Source: Pomphorhynchus laevis (taxonomy: Eukaryota; Acanthocephala; Palaeacanthocephala; Echinorhynchida; Pomphorhynchidae). Taken from it: a DNA stretch of 64,000 nt. Positions within the stretch are counted from its first letter, which is position 1, and each line of letters opens with the position of its first letter. Under the pieces are notes generated by a model. The model searched no databases and had not been told where the DNA came from. It worked only from the letters and a program-made list of their open reading frames with translations. The translations under genes were made by a program, and so were the position numbers. This document shows, one piece after another, positions 11,561 to 22,439 of the stretch. The stretch lies in assembly GCA_012934845.2 (NCBI GenBank), contig WNNJ02000838.1:33300-97299 (forward strand), read 5' to 3'.

Positions 11561-12720
11561 GTCGTTCAGCCGGATATTAAGAGTGCATTTCAGGGCTAAC
11601 CATACCATTCCGTCGTATCTCTTTATTTCTTGACTTTGGGGTTACTTTTGGTTAGGCGAATTCATTCCGCAACAAAAACACTGCATCGTGTCTAGCCAGC
11701 AACTTAAATCTTCCAAATGTACAATCTAACTGTACTGTTGCTTGCTCCAGATGCAACCGATGTACTATCGCCCACTAGGGATCCAAGCATTTCAGATACG
11801 TCTGGATTAATTAGTTTTGCTCCAGAGAAAGCGGACTCGATCGCTTTGTACAGCGATGCTATAAATCCTTTGTGATAACCTCACATTTGTCCGGATTTAT
11901 AACCAAGCCAAGACCAGTACCGAAATCTACTATGCGACGAATATCGTTGATCAGTTCAATGCGATTACCACTAAGCGTACATTCGTCAATGTACCACGTT
12001 GAAATGGGGGAAATCGTCGATTCAAACACCGCATGTATAGCAACACTAAATAGCAAAGGCCCAAGCGGATCACATTGATGTATTCCCTGCTCTGAATGCA
12101 ACACAAGCTCTCTGAATTAAAGATTGCTCGGTTGTGCGTAGCATGTTTTTATCCATGACAGAATTACAGGAAAGTGTTTAGATATTACCTTGAAAATAGA
12201 GTCCTTGCTTACCCAGTTAAAGACGTTTTGAAAATCTATCTTCAAAAGAGCGTATCCCGGTGTCATATCGTTGCGCAGGAAATTACGAGTTACGTGGACG
12301 ATAACTTCGGATCCCTTTTTATACCGGCTCCAAATTGAAGGGGCATTAAGAATTCTAACGCCATCTTGAAGTAGCTGCTCGTCTGAGGTGGCAATGTTAT
12401 TGGCAGAGCTAATCAAGCGAATTACCCCACGTCTCCATCGTTGATTTTTTCGAATGCTTGTGGATAGAAACGATGTTCTTCTCGCTCAGCGGATTTAGCG
12501 CAGTCAGCTTCTTTGCGCTTGGGTATATGGATATCCACATGTTTAGATAGTAAAGATGTTTGGTTGAACGTAGTGCATAATTCACTATGTGTTCGCTCAA
12601 TGCTTTTGCGACTAGTTTATCAGTTTTCTTTGATGGACGTTTAAGCGAGTATTGCGGGAAACGTAAAGTCAGCCAATACTCAATGTTCTGACGGAATCTT
12701 CGCAACAGAGGTAAGCAAGG
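11560..12720 (-). mobile_element. LINE RT fragment, restriction-like-endonuclease type
   Basis: Minus-strand frames 12117-12416 and 11859-12104 give consecutive reverse transcriptase motifs: YALLKIDFQNVFNWVSKDS (motif A with its Asp), QGIHQCDPLGPLLFS (motif B) and a motif C altered to YIDECTL where YLDDGTL is expected. After it come LGLVINPDKCEVI and a decayed SEMLGSLVGD block (usually LGSPIGD). These are the hallmarks of the LINE lineage represented by the copy at 15.6-18.4 kb. The upstream frame 12409-12705 is probably its N-terminal region. Several frameshifts; the nuclease end is not recognisable. Confidence 0.7.
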
Positions 12721-13270
12721 ACGATAATTTTCTAGCTACGGATTCCCCGATCTCCCGTGGGATTCTTCGTATTGGACGTGGTCCGCACTCATCCATCGAT
12801 TTAAAACTGCTTTTATAATGATATCATTTGTAGTTGGGTCTTCATCTTGTTAAAGATGAGATATGCCAACGCTGTTGTGAGTGGACCGAGTGGAAGGTGT
12901 TGCGTTAGCTATCGGTAACATACCCGAACCGAGACATCCTGGAGCACGACCATGTTTACGGAGAAATCCAGTTGCTATAGCGACGAAACTACGCTTGCAG
13001 CCTGTATATCAAACATTTATAATTGGTAGTTCCTTATTATGTACGTTTGGATCTGTTTCAGTTGCCGCATAATCATGAGACAATGGACAACGTGCACCTC
13101 TGAATGACGTTTGAAGTTTGCTCAGAATGATTGCAATTTGTGGCTAACTGCAGTAATTCGGAAGCACAGAATCCACAGAGAAATTCCTTTGACAATATGT
13201 GCGTAGATCGACTCGACGGCACTGCAACGGTTGTCCATACATCGCATCCAGATTTACTACAAGCCACCTC
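12720..13270. other. decayed moderately GC-rich DNA
   Basis: No gene recognised. The phrase GCACCTCTGAA occurs at about 13092 and again at 13331, so the interval is bracketed by a short direct repeat. The small reading frames here look like chance. Confidence 0.3.
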
Positions 13271-13275
13271 GTGTC

Positions 13276-13324
13276 GTTCATAGGCAGGATCAGCGTTCAC
13301 TGAACGCTGATTCTGCCTATGAAC
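13276..13324. repeat. near-perfect palindrome, 24-bp arms
   Basis: GTTCATAGGCAGGATCAGCG and the next four bases are followed by a single C and then the reverse complement with one mismatch. With essentially no loop this is a quasi-palindrome that could extrude as a cruciform. It is the longest of the many snap-back hairpins in this window. Confidence 0.9.
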
Positions 13325-13446
13325 AACGCGCACCTCTGAACGTGCCCTAAGCGTACGATTGCCCTTCCCCCGATAAGTATGAATGTTAATGTTTTATTGA
13401 AAGATATTTACAATTATTAAATTTTTGATGCCTTTATTCTGTACGT

Positions 13447-13625
13447 TGCTTCGATCCCAATTTTTAAGCCAACAACAGTACGCTACATTTCAGTATTGAT
13501 GGACCTCATCAGCTATTGATCCAATAATTACATTCCACGTTTCGGTCTTATAATGTTGGCTGACGATCACTCGGCTCGTCTGCTTTTATTAGCAATTATT
13601 TTTAATGAAAGACTTTCGTCTTACA
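13447..13625 (-). repeat. dispersed repeat with hammerhead-like motif, copy 1
   Basis: About 180 bp matching 40727-40905 in the same orientation (shared TACATTTCAGTATTG, GATCCAATA and TGTTGGCTGACGATCACTCG). It contains the hammerhead-like motif at 13502-13547 on the minus strand. Probably an end module of a Penelope-like or other ribozyme-bearing element; no protein coding is seen. Confidence 0.7.
13502..13547 (-). ncRNA. candidate hammerhead ribozyme (type II topology)
   Basis: Read on the minus strand, helix II is formed by GACC and GGTC. GACC is followed directly by GAAA, and GGTC is preceded directly by CTGATGA, so the invariant CTGATGA-G and C-GAAA words are exact. Between them lie a short helix III (ACGT / ATGT around GGA), a GTA that fits the NUH cleavage rule, and a hairpin for helix I (TTATTG / CAATAG around GAT). 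One unpaired base separates the cleavage site from helix I. The copy at 40.8 kb keeps helices I and III with base changes that preserve pairing but has a damaged core. Folded by eye only. Confidence 0.5.
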
Positions 13626-13794
13626 TTACACTCGGCTACTTGATTGAAAACGATAACATCAAACCAGACCCACAACATTTTGAGCCTTTGGTGACACTTT
13701 TCATTCCTCGAAATCACTACGAGTATCAAATAATCAAAAAAGTAGTGTTCTCATAATATTCAATCAGATTGGATATCAAGTTTTTCGGATGTCT

Positions 13795-13833
13795 TATTTC
13801 TCGCATTTCGGAAGAGCCAAAATGCGAGAAATA
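13795..13833. repeat. snap-back hairpin, 14-bp arms
   Basis: TATTTCTCGCATTT is followed after 11 bases by its exact reverse complement. Non-coding context. Confidence 0.85.
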
Positions 13834-13959
13834 TGCTGAAAGGATTAACATCGTGGATCATAGTGTATTCCCACCTCCTGTATTCGATTAGGTGTATAGG
13901 TACAGTTGTTATACGTGTCTTGATTGGGATAGCAGCTGCGAAAACCATTAGCGATCAAG

Positions 13960-15240
13960 AAAATTAGAATATTTTTAAATAGTTGATAATGTGATCCATT
14001 TTTGATAAGGAATTATTGGATCTGGATCAACGAAGTTAGGTTATAGTATCAACAAAATAATATAATCGTACAATAAATATAATATAAAATAGAAAATATA
14101 CATTAATTATAAACTTCATTAATAAATGTATAGATAACATAAATATAGCCGGACTTTTAAATAATTCTAAAAGGAAAGAAATATTTTTAATAGTTTTTAC
14201 TGATCCATTATTGATAAGTAATTATTGGAACTGGATCAAAAATAATTTCTTATTTTCTTTGATTCAGCTCCAATAATTATTTAGTAAAGAAATTACTTAA
14301 TATTTTCGGATTTTAATACGAAATTATCAAAATACGAAACAATTTATTATTTAATTCGAATAAAATCGAAGGATAAATATTTTTTTAAACTAATACAATT
14401 TTTAGATTTAACGATATTTATTGTAAGCGAAACTTTTCATTAGAGCGATATAATTTAAATATGAACGAAGTTTTTAGATCCAATTGTCAATTTAAGATTA
14501 ATCAAATTGATCCAATTATTAAATGGCAATTGATCCTATTGTTATCGATTGGTTGATAGTACAAACACATCGCTTAAGCTCAAACATACCAGTTCTTTAA
14601 GTATAGTTAACGATTAAAAGTATAAAAATGTTGAGGAATGAAAAATAAGAAAATGTGCATATTTTCATATCTTTATTTTTTGCAAAGTTCTTTTTGTTAG
14701 GATGCCATTATGTCCAACTATAAAATCTTTGTCAATTTAGTAAAATGTTTGCTTACAAATACAAATCTTAATTGCTTACAAATCTTAATTGTTGTAAAAT
14801 ACGCGTAATTTTGCATATGAAATTGTTCAAATTAGATCGAGAATAATCCGAAATGATATTCAAGATTTAAATTAAAAAATATAAATATTTGCAGCTTATA
14901 TATAATTCACAAAGAGATACGAAAGAAATGCTTTTGATAATTGAAATTTTGAAGTAAAGAATCACACGTTAATTTTTTCAATAAATCAAATTAAAATAAT
15001 ATTTTAGACGGAATAAATAAATAATCTAGATATTACATCAAATTAAATGGAGATTTAAAAGTAATATATAACATATTAATATATGTTACCGGCATTAGGA
15101 CGAAAAAAACATTAAAATTTTAATTAGCAAATGTTTATACTAATTTATTTCATATCAAATTTGCATTTCAGTCAAGAAATAGAAATAATACACTGAAATT
15201 TTGTTTCGTTCAAATGTGAATGTAATTTCAGTAATATATC
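13960..15240. other. AT-rich non-coding DNA with a quasi-palindrome
   Basis: No gene seen. The phrase ATTATTGG..CTGGATCAA occurs at about 14027 and 14221. A quasi-palindrome with 22-bp arms and two mismatches lies at 14219-14279, centred on an AT-rich loop. Confidence 0.5.
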
Positions 15241-15314
15241 AAATGTTTTGACAAATATATTTTATTTCAAATTTGTAATCCATTCAATAAATATGGAATT
15301 AAAATATGGATTGG

Positions 15315-15415
15315 ATCCTGCTTTTGGATCGCCCTGCTTTCGAATTATTAGTTTAAATCGTCCTGATTTTCGATCAACAATCGTCCTGCTTTCAAATCGT
15401 CCTGCTTTTGGATCT
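15315..15415 (+). repeat. short tandem phrase repeat
   Basis: Variants of TCGTCCTGCTTTCGAA or CCTGCTTTTGGATC occur five times in 100 bp. Irregular spacing suggests a degenerate minisatellite. Confidence 0.65.
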
Positions 15416-15559
15416 GACCAACAAGGTCTAAATGACAATCACTGGATTTATTTTACAATGAACCGGTCAACATGCACATGCGCAGTATGTCATTTACGGT
15501 TTCGTCTTACGGCTTCATGACTGCTGTTTAAACACGGCAAACACCGTAGCTGTGCCGGA

Positions 15560-18440
15560 TTCAACAGACCACCACTTTTAAATTGCGGTGAACATGATAC
15601 ATTAGCGGCTTACGTGGAAAACGACACTAACTAGGCCGACATCGACTCAATTGGCTCAATGTAGTTGTCATTCACCGATCGTTTTACGCTCGTTTTGGAG
15701 CGCCACTGCCCCGTTATCCTACGTACCCCGCTGGGTTCTCGAGCTTCAATCGCGCAGACACTCGAAACGGCTCTAGTGCATGTGAATACCGACCCCACAG
15801 CTGAGTCAAACTGGGTAGCCCTCCTTTACTCTGCAAAGGCTTGCCTTAGTGTTAGCAGCAAGGAATCAATGTAGGACGACGGCACGAGCCTGACTGCAAA
15901 GATCAAGCAAGCTACACAGTCATTCTCTGTCATCAAACCATCACTGGGAAACGAGCAACATAAATGGAAGACAAGGAATAACATTGTCTCGAGTATCGTG
16001 GGAACATCGTCAAGATAAATCGAGGTGGCGAAGATGATAACAAGGAAGGTCGAAGACGAGGACATCAAGGGGGCTATTAGAATTGCTTCAAGTGACGAAA
16101 AGCTCCTCCCTTGTCCCCCGAAAATGCGCAGATGATGCGCCTTTAACATTCACCGAGGAACACTAATATTCAATCCGGTATATACTCAACAGTTCTCCCA
16201 GAGGCGATCATAGCAACTCCAAATGACGTTATCGCGGCGATGCGCTCATTTCATAAAGGAACGGCCGGAGGTTTTGACGGACTTGGCTTACGTCACCTTA
16301 AAGACCTAGTCGGCAAAGGAGACACTTTGAGAGTCATAGGACTGGACAAACAGTTTACAAATTTCATCAATATCGTGCTCAGAGGAAATGTACCAAAAAC
16401 AGTTCAGTCCTATTTCTTTGGCGCCACTCTACTGAGTTTCAACAAGAAAGATGGAGGGATTCGTCCCATCGCAATTGGCAATACACTTCGTCAGTTGTGG
16501 CGAAGACTGCCTCGCTACTGATTCGCAATGAAGCTGTCACATTTCTGAAGCCTTATCAGATCGGCGTTGGAGTAAAATCATGTTGTAAAGCGGCAGTGCA
16601 CGACATACGCTTGTTACTCTATGAGGGAATGACGTGCGGGGAAGGCCTGTTAAAGATAGATTTTACTAGTGCCTTCAACAATGTTAGTCATACAACTGTG
16701 CTAACGGAAACGACACAGCACTTTCCCATGTTATCCCGCTTCGTTAATTGTTGCTACACCATCGTAAGTCTCCTGCAATACGGCGATCACACGATCAAAT
16801 CACGAGATTGAGTTCAACAAAGCGATCCTCTCGTGCCGCTATTATTCTGCATATTCATCAATCCACTGCTCAAAATACTCACTTCAGATTCAATGTTTGA
16901 TATCTCGACGACTCGCTATCGCAGGCCACGGAAGACATATGCCACGATATCGAACTACTAACCCAACTCGGCCCTAAATTCGCGCTATATCTAAACGAAA
17001 TGCGAATTCGTTTAACACTCACTAACCGCGCTACCAAGGATTCGCACAATTCTCACAGGTATAAAACACGTTGAGTCGACTGATGTCACTCTACTGGGGC
17101 CGCCCTAGCCAGCTCAGTAACCGCAGATAAGGTACTACTTGACAAGATATTGCAACTGAAATTGATGGGTAGCCGCTTGGCTGGACTCAACACACCTTGC
17201 ATTTTTCTGCTTCAGAATTTTCTTAGCGCCACAAAACTGATGTACACACTCAGATCCACGTCATGCTACCAAAGCAGTGTTCTCCAGGATTATGATGCTG
17301 CTCTGAGGGATTAACTTGAGAAAGTACTTAACGTGAAATTATCATCATCTAGCTGGCAACAAGCCAACTTGCCGATAACTCACGGGAATCTAGGCATTTC
17401 AAGCGTAACACTCACTGCCACACAAGCTTACTTATCGTCTTATCTGACATCGCTATCGGTCGTCCTTGGTCATCTCCCTACAGAACTTCAAAACTCATTG
17501 CTGTTCAAAACGAAAGATTTTCACTAAACCTTGAACATTGGCACTTAATTAGTAAACAGCAGAGCTCTGGCTTCCGGCGAGAACAACCAAATGATTGGTT
17601 CTATCCAATTAACGCCACAGACGCCGAGTATTTGCCTACTTTGGGAACCATGCAAAAAATAAAGCATCCCTCTATTCGAGGTGAGTGCGCTCGAGCTCGC
17701 GGCAAGTGCTACCGAAGCAATTACCACAGCCCGCCTGATCAGCGTTAAGGCACCCGCTGCTGGAGCATTCCTACAGGCAGTTCCAATGTCCACGACTGGA
17801 ACTTTGCTTACAGACCAAGTCTTAAGAGTGCCAATCGCCTTACGATTAGAAGCGCCAATATGCCAACCCACACGTGCCGTTGCGGTGCAATCGTTGACCG
17901 GCTAGGAACGCATGGCTTGAGTTGTTCACGTTCTGCTGACCGTTTTGCCCGTCATTTAATGCTAAACAGCATAGTTCAAGATGGGCTAAGAAAAGCTTAC
18001 GTACCGAGCCGCATTGAACCTCCAGGTTTAACTCGCTACGACCGAAAACGACCGGATGGCGGCACGGTGACCCCATGGAAACGTGGGAATTTTGCATGCT
18101 GGGACGTGACATGTGTGAATCCACTGTCTCCATGTCATTTATCTACGGCGTTGTCAGGCTCAGATACCGTAGCCACAGTAGCTAAGGAAAGAAAGAAGAA
18201 AAAGTACGAGACCATCACATCCAGTGTCATGGATTTCATACCGATAGGTATTGAAATCGGCGCCTTGGGTAGAGAGGCTATCGTTCTTTTTGACGATCTC
18301 GGCAAGCGTCTCTCCCGTCACTGCGACGAGTCTCGCGCAAAGGCGTTTTTATTCCAGAGGATCAGCCTGGCCGTGCAAACCGGTAACGCAGTTTCTAGGC
18401 TGGGGACGACGGACAGAGACACTGATAACTTTTAAGTAAT
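15560..18440 (+). mobile_element. LINE with restriction-like endonuclease (lineage B)
   Basis: A GC-richer island on the plus strand, nearly the full RT-to-nuclease span of an R2-superclade-like LINE, broken into several frames. Motifs in order: GTAGGFDGLGLRHLKDLVG (16240-16521 frame), GIRPIAIGNTLRQL, LLKIDFTSAFNNVSH (RT motif A, 16497-16811 frame), a YLDDS motif C near 16895-16915, then LPITHGNLGISSV (thumb region, 17333-17527). The last frame (17860-18435) carries a C-x-C...H...C knuckle (residues 6, 8, 18, 22) and the nuclease signature RPDGGTVTPWKRGNFACWDV with Pro65-Asp66 and Asp82. Its composition contrasts sharply with the AT-rich flanks. At least four frameshifts or stops make it inactive. 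Codons after 18435 run into the AT-rich PLE. Confidence 0.85.
17860..18435 (+). pseudogene. C-terminal nuclease domain of the lineage-B LINE
   Basis: A continuous frame of 191 residues: zinc knuckle CRCGAIVDRLGTHGLSC, then helix-rich stretch, then PD-(D/E)XK-like nuclease motif RPDG...WDVTCVN, then a C-terminal domain with KAFLFQRISLAVQTGNA. In life this domain nicks target DNA for target-primed reverse transcription. It is the best preserved segment of the element, but the upstream RT is broken, so I treat it as part of a dead copy. Confidence 0.75.
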
Positions 18441-18539
18441 AACTTTATTTATTTTATTTATTATATTAGTTTAATAATACCAGTTTAGTGTTTTTCTAAA
18501 ATAAAATTCAAATTATAAAATATATATAGAAATTGTTTT

Positions 18540-20700
18540 TGTAAAGAAATAATAGGATCAGATTTAAGTAAATATATTCCTAAAATAAGGTATAAGTTGT
18601 TAACGCCATTAGGGCGAAAAATTTGTAATTATAATAAAGAATTAAAATCAATATGTAACGATAATATTAGAAACATTTTAGAAACAGAATGCAATTGCAA
18701 AAATTCTTAATTTTGATAAAATAAATGAGCATATATTTACACATAATCTAGAATTAATTTGAGATAGCTAATAAAGGAAATTGCTATCAAAAGAGTATAA
18801 ATAATAACAATATAAATAAAATTTACAATTCGTTATATAATGACTTAAATGCTTACTTTGGAAAGCTGATTATGTGAAAGCTTAAATGCTATTCATTTGA
18901 AAAAATATAAAAAGAAAATAAAATGAAAATAACAAACAATTATAAAAGGAAAGATAAAATTAATAAAGATATGTATAAAGAACTTACTTAATTAAAGGAT
19001 AACTATATAATAACAAATATTGATAAAGCTAGCAATAACTTTGTCTTCATATGCAAAAAGCTTTATTATGATATACTAATGAAAGAGGTTAATTCTAATG
19101 ATTTAAATGTAAATCTAACATATGAACGTAGTGAGTTGAGTTTTGAAACAATTATTATAAGTCACTGTTCTATAATAGATAAAAGGGTTAAGGTTGAATC
19201 AGATAAAAAAACTATACCTATATTATATTGGAATCCAAAATTACATAAAAATCCAATAAAACCTAGGTTCATATGTAGTGCGTTTAAATGTACATTAAAA
19301 CCACTTTCTGTCTATATGAATAAAATACTTAAAGTAATTAAAGCACACTTTAAAAAATATTGCAAGGTAATCGAAATTAATACTGGTATAAAACACTATT
19401 TCAGTATTAATTCTACAAAAGAATTTTTAGAACAGACAAAAGGAATAAATTTTCAGAATATAAATACGTTCGATTTTAGTACGCGTTATACAAATTTAGA
19501 TTTAGTAGATATCAAAGAAGCGTTAGTAAAATTAATTAATCTTATATTCGGAAAAAGATATACATATATATGTTATAATAATTATAACGCCTATCTAACA
19601 AAAATTAAACCATCAAATAAATATAAATATATGGATAAAATTGAATTAATAGAATCCTTAAATATTTTGATAAATCAAAATTATTTAAAAGTAGGGACAT
19701 CTATATTTAGACAAGTAAAAGGTGTTCCAATGGGTGGTAATAGTAGCCCAATTATAGCTGACTTGTTTTTAAAATTTATAGTTCAATTCTAGCAATTTTT
19801 ATTCAATAAGCGAACAAATTTATCCAGGTAGCCCTATTCTTAATAAAGCCAATATCAATGATAAAGAAAGTATATATCTTGATATAAACTTTAAATTCAC
19901 ATCAATTAAAACTAGTTTGTATTAATATCGTAAAGATGACATTTAAATTTACAAGAAAAACATTTTCGCATAAGCATTGATGATATTTGTTTATTTAATT
20001 AAGTAATAATTTTTATTCAATTAGTGAGCACATTTATCCAGAAAGCCTTATTCTTAACAAAACCAATATTGATGATAAAAAGGTGTATATCTAGATATGA
20101 ACATTAAATTAACATTACTAAAACTACTATTAATTTATATCGTAAAGATGACATATTTAAATTTACAAGAAACATATTTTTGCATGAGCATTCATGCATA
20201 CCATATAATATAAAATATAATACATTAAATAATGAAATTTTAAGAATTGCAACAATATGTAATGATATTGGCTTTCTTCATAATCATTTAAATAATTTAA
20301 TAGATAGATATTTTAAACAGAAAATAGTAAATCTAAATTTAAAATAAGACACTTGATTATTTATTTTCATCGGAGGAAATACGTCATTTACATGTATTTG
20401 GCCCAGCTGTTATGCTGGTTCAAGGAATAGTGGCCGAAACCTGATAGCATAGCAGTTCCTCCTGATGACCCTTAAATCCTTATTCTGATTCACCGTCTAT
20501 TATTTATGAGTCAAATCATAAAAATTGACTTTTATTGTAAATTCCAGATTTAAATTTTAACTTGATATAAGTTATATGAAATACTTTTTAATTCTTTATA
20601 CTTATTTAATAATTTTATTTATATTTATTATTATGTTTAATTTATAAATAATTTAATAAACGTAGATCCAGATAGCTGATTTTATTCAACAGATGACACC
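18540..20700 (+). mobile_element. Penelope-like element, family 1, copy 1
   Basis: AT-rich retroelement. An N-terminal region with CNCKNS (about 18690) and IDKASNNFVFICKKLYYD (about 19020-19080) leads into the open frame 19079-19792. This reads YWNPKLHKNPIKPRFICSAF, then the RT motif A FDFSTRYTNLD, then KGVPMGGNSSPIIADLF. The catalytic YIDD block is missing: after 19780 the sequence jumps to fragments of the C-terminal part, which are present twice (19796-19965 and 19970-20340). The 3' end module at 20395-20690 has the CCGAAA...CTGATGA structure and ends near ATAGCTGATTT. The CxC motif and the LHKNPxKxRFI block recall Naiad-type PLEs; that subfamily assignment is tentative. Confidence 0.85.
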
Positions 20701-20719
20701 TTAATTTTCATGCTATACT

Positions 20720-21150
20720 ATCTTAATAATTTGAGTGATTACTATTTAGCCGCACATTAAGCTGATATTGTAAATTTATCCACTGTGTTCATCATCGGGA
20801 CAATTTATAAAAAAAATAAAAAGTATGAAAAAATAAAGAGTATCTATTGATCGGTTCATATCTAATTAATGATATCTAATTTATCTAGTTTTCAAATCTA
20901 ATTTATGATAGAAAGTATGTAGTATCAATATCTAATAAATAATAAATAATGAAGGAGAATAAAGTTTAGTATTATAAGTTTGTACCATTCGATGATATTA
21001 AATAATGTTGAGCTTTACTTAATTTGTATTTAATCAAAATCTAATAAATAATAAAGGAGGATAAGTTTAGTATTATATCGTTTGTATCATTCGATTATAT
21101 TAAATAATGTTGAGCTTTATTTAATTTGTATTTACAATTTTATTATAGTA
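20720..21150. other. AT-rich DNA with a local duplication
   Basis: About 20930-21015 and 21030-21130 share AATAATGAAGGAGAATAA / AATAATAAAGGAGGATAA followed by AAATAATGTTGAGCTTTA. No gene seen. Confidence 0.6.
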
Positions 21151-21151
21151 T

Positions 21152-21157
21152 TTTATT
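21152..21157 (-). promoter_or_regulatory. polyadenylation signal of the DUF4139 gene
   Basis: Minus-strand AATAAA about 25 bp after the stop codon of the 410-codon gene. Confidence 0.5.
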
Positions 21158-21179
21158 GATAACTCTATGATAAACAAGT

Positions 21180-22412
21180 TCAATTAAATCGTTCCATGCG
21201 GTAACGTATTTCTTTGTAGGATTTCGGTTCAATATCTATTAATAGTCGTATACCATTAGCTGTAGAATATACATAATGCAGTGGAACAGTTTTTATTCCG
21301 TGTTTAGGCATATATTGAAAGTGAGAATAATTGACCGAAAAATCTGGAAATACCTCATCATAACGAAATTTTCTTTTCCCGCAATGATTGTTAATTATAT
21401 ATAGTTTAACGGAATAAATCATTATCTTCTTATTCTGAGAGGTCAGAGTCGCCTTTCGTATAAACGTGGATTCATTATCTAAGTCTATTAAGATTTCACC
21501 AGCTTCGTCAACTTTTAGGTTATGCAAGTATCCTTTGCAAGCGATATAACCGTCGAATCTGACAGAGATCGGGCCAGCCGGTAAAAAATTTTTACATTTA
21601 ATACTTATTATGTTGTACATTGATTGTGCAGTGTTCAAGCGTGGATTAGTTAAATCCAATGCAGATATCTCTTCAAAATCGATCAATGGATGCATAAACT
21701 CAACGTAAATCTTACTTTCAGGCTCTAGCATAAACGAATTTAAACCTGCATTAGATGAATTCCCAGATAATTCTAGGAAAAGTTTTGCATTTTCAACGTT
21801 ATACTTACAAGTACTCATATTATCTATAACCGCAGTTGAAGATATGTGATGTTTCAAGTTTTTATCAATGTCAAGATCATGCTTTAACGTCCATTTGATA
21901 TCAGTAGATCGATATTTAAAAACAATCTTCAAAGTTTGGTCATTCGTATATTGGTGATTCGCGGTGCTTAAAACGAATTGAACTTCAACTATATTAAAGG
22001 TTATTATCTTCGGATTTTCTTTTAATTCATTTCCTTCTTTAAGATCATAGTAATAGCGTTTTGTTTGCACATCTTGAACAAGCAAATTGCTACCCTGTAT
22101 AATAACGTTTTTATCCATTATAAATAAATCCGGTTCAGTACAGTACAAATCTTTCTTCTGTAACAGGTTTTGTTTGTTACTAATATCGTTTTTCTTAGTA
22201 ATTATATGGTAATATTGTACCTTACACTCTAGTTCAATGCTGTCCGCATCAATGTGACGGAATTGCTCCTCTGTAAATACAAACTTGAATGTATATGAAT
22301 CCTTCTTTAACTTGTCGTATTGAATTTTAAGCGTCCGACGCACCTCTGTAAAGTCATTATAAATATAAAGAACCACAGGCAAATGCAGGTCGCCTTCCCA
22401 ATAAATATCCAT
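21180..22412 (-). CDS. DUF4140/DUF4139-type protein, short form
   Basis: A single-exon frame of 410 residues. Residues 12-70 resemble the DUF4140 N-terminal domain: VVLYIYNDFTEVRRTLKI aligns with the usual V.V..D.A.VTR.., and DADSIELEC with DPDSIRVE. Residues 135-185 match the start of DUF4139 (VEVQFVLS...IKWTLKHDLDID against the usual L.YLV..A.W.P.YDLR). Residues 277-312 carry a good match to its PGPVSVYRDG..VG...L....GE...L.LG core (LPAGPISVRFDGYIACKGYL). The family is known from bacteria and animals (C. elegans F37C4.5 is one); its biochemical role is not settled. Typical members are longer because a coiled coil separates the two domains; that segment is almost absent here. Start is the first ATG; a polyadenylation signal follows the stop. 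This is inference from motif alignment by eye. Confidence 0.6.
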   Translation of the reverse strand: MDIYWEGDLHLPVVLYIYNDFTEVRRTLKIQYDKLKKDSYTFKFVFTEEQFRHIDADSIELECKVQYYHIITKKNDISNKQNLLQKKDLYCTEPDLFIMDKNVIIQGSNLLVQDVQTKRYYYDLKEGNELKENPKIITFNIVEVQFVLSTANHQYTNDQTLKIVFKYRSTDIKWTLKHDLDIDKNLKHHISSTAVIDNMSTCKYNVENAKLFLELSGNSSNAGLNSFMLEPESKIYVEFMHPLIDFEEISALDLTNPRLNTAQSMYNIISIKCKNFLPAGPISVRFDGYIACKGYLHNLKVDEAGEILIDLDNESTFIRKATLTSQNKKIMIYSVKLYIINNHCGKRKFRYDEVFPDFSVNYSHFQYMPKHGIKTVPLHYVYSTANGIRLLIDIEPKSYKEIRYRMERFN

Positions 22413-22439
22413 TTCTGTTAGTACTGAATTATCGTAAAA

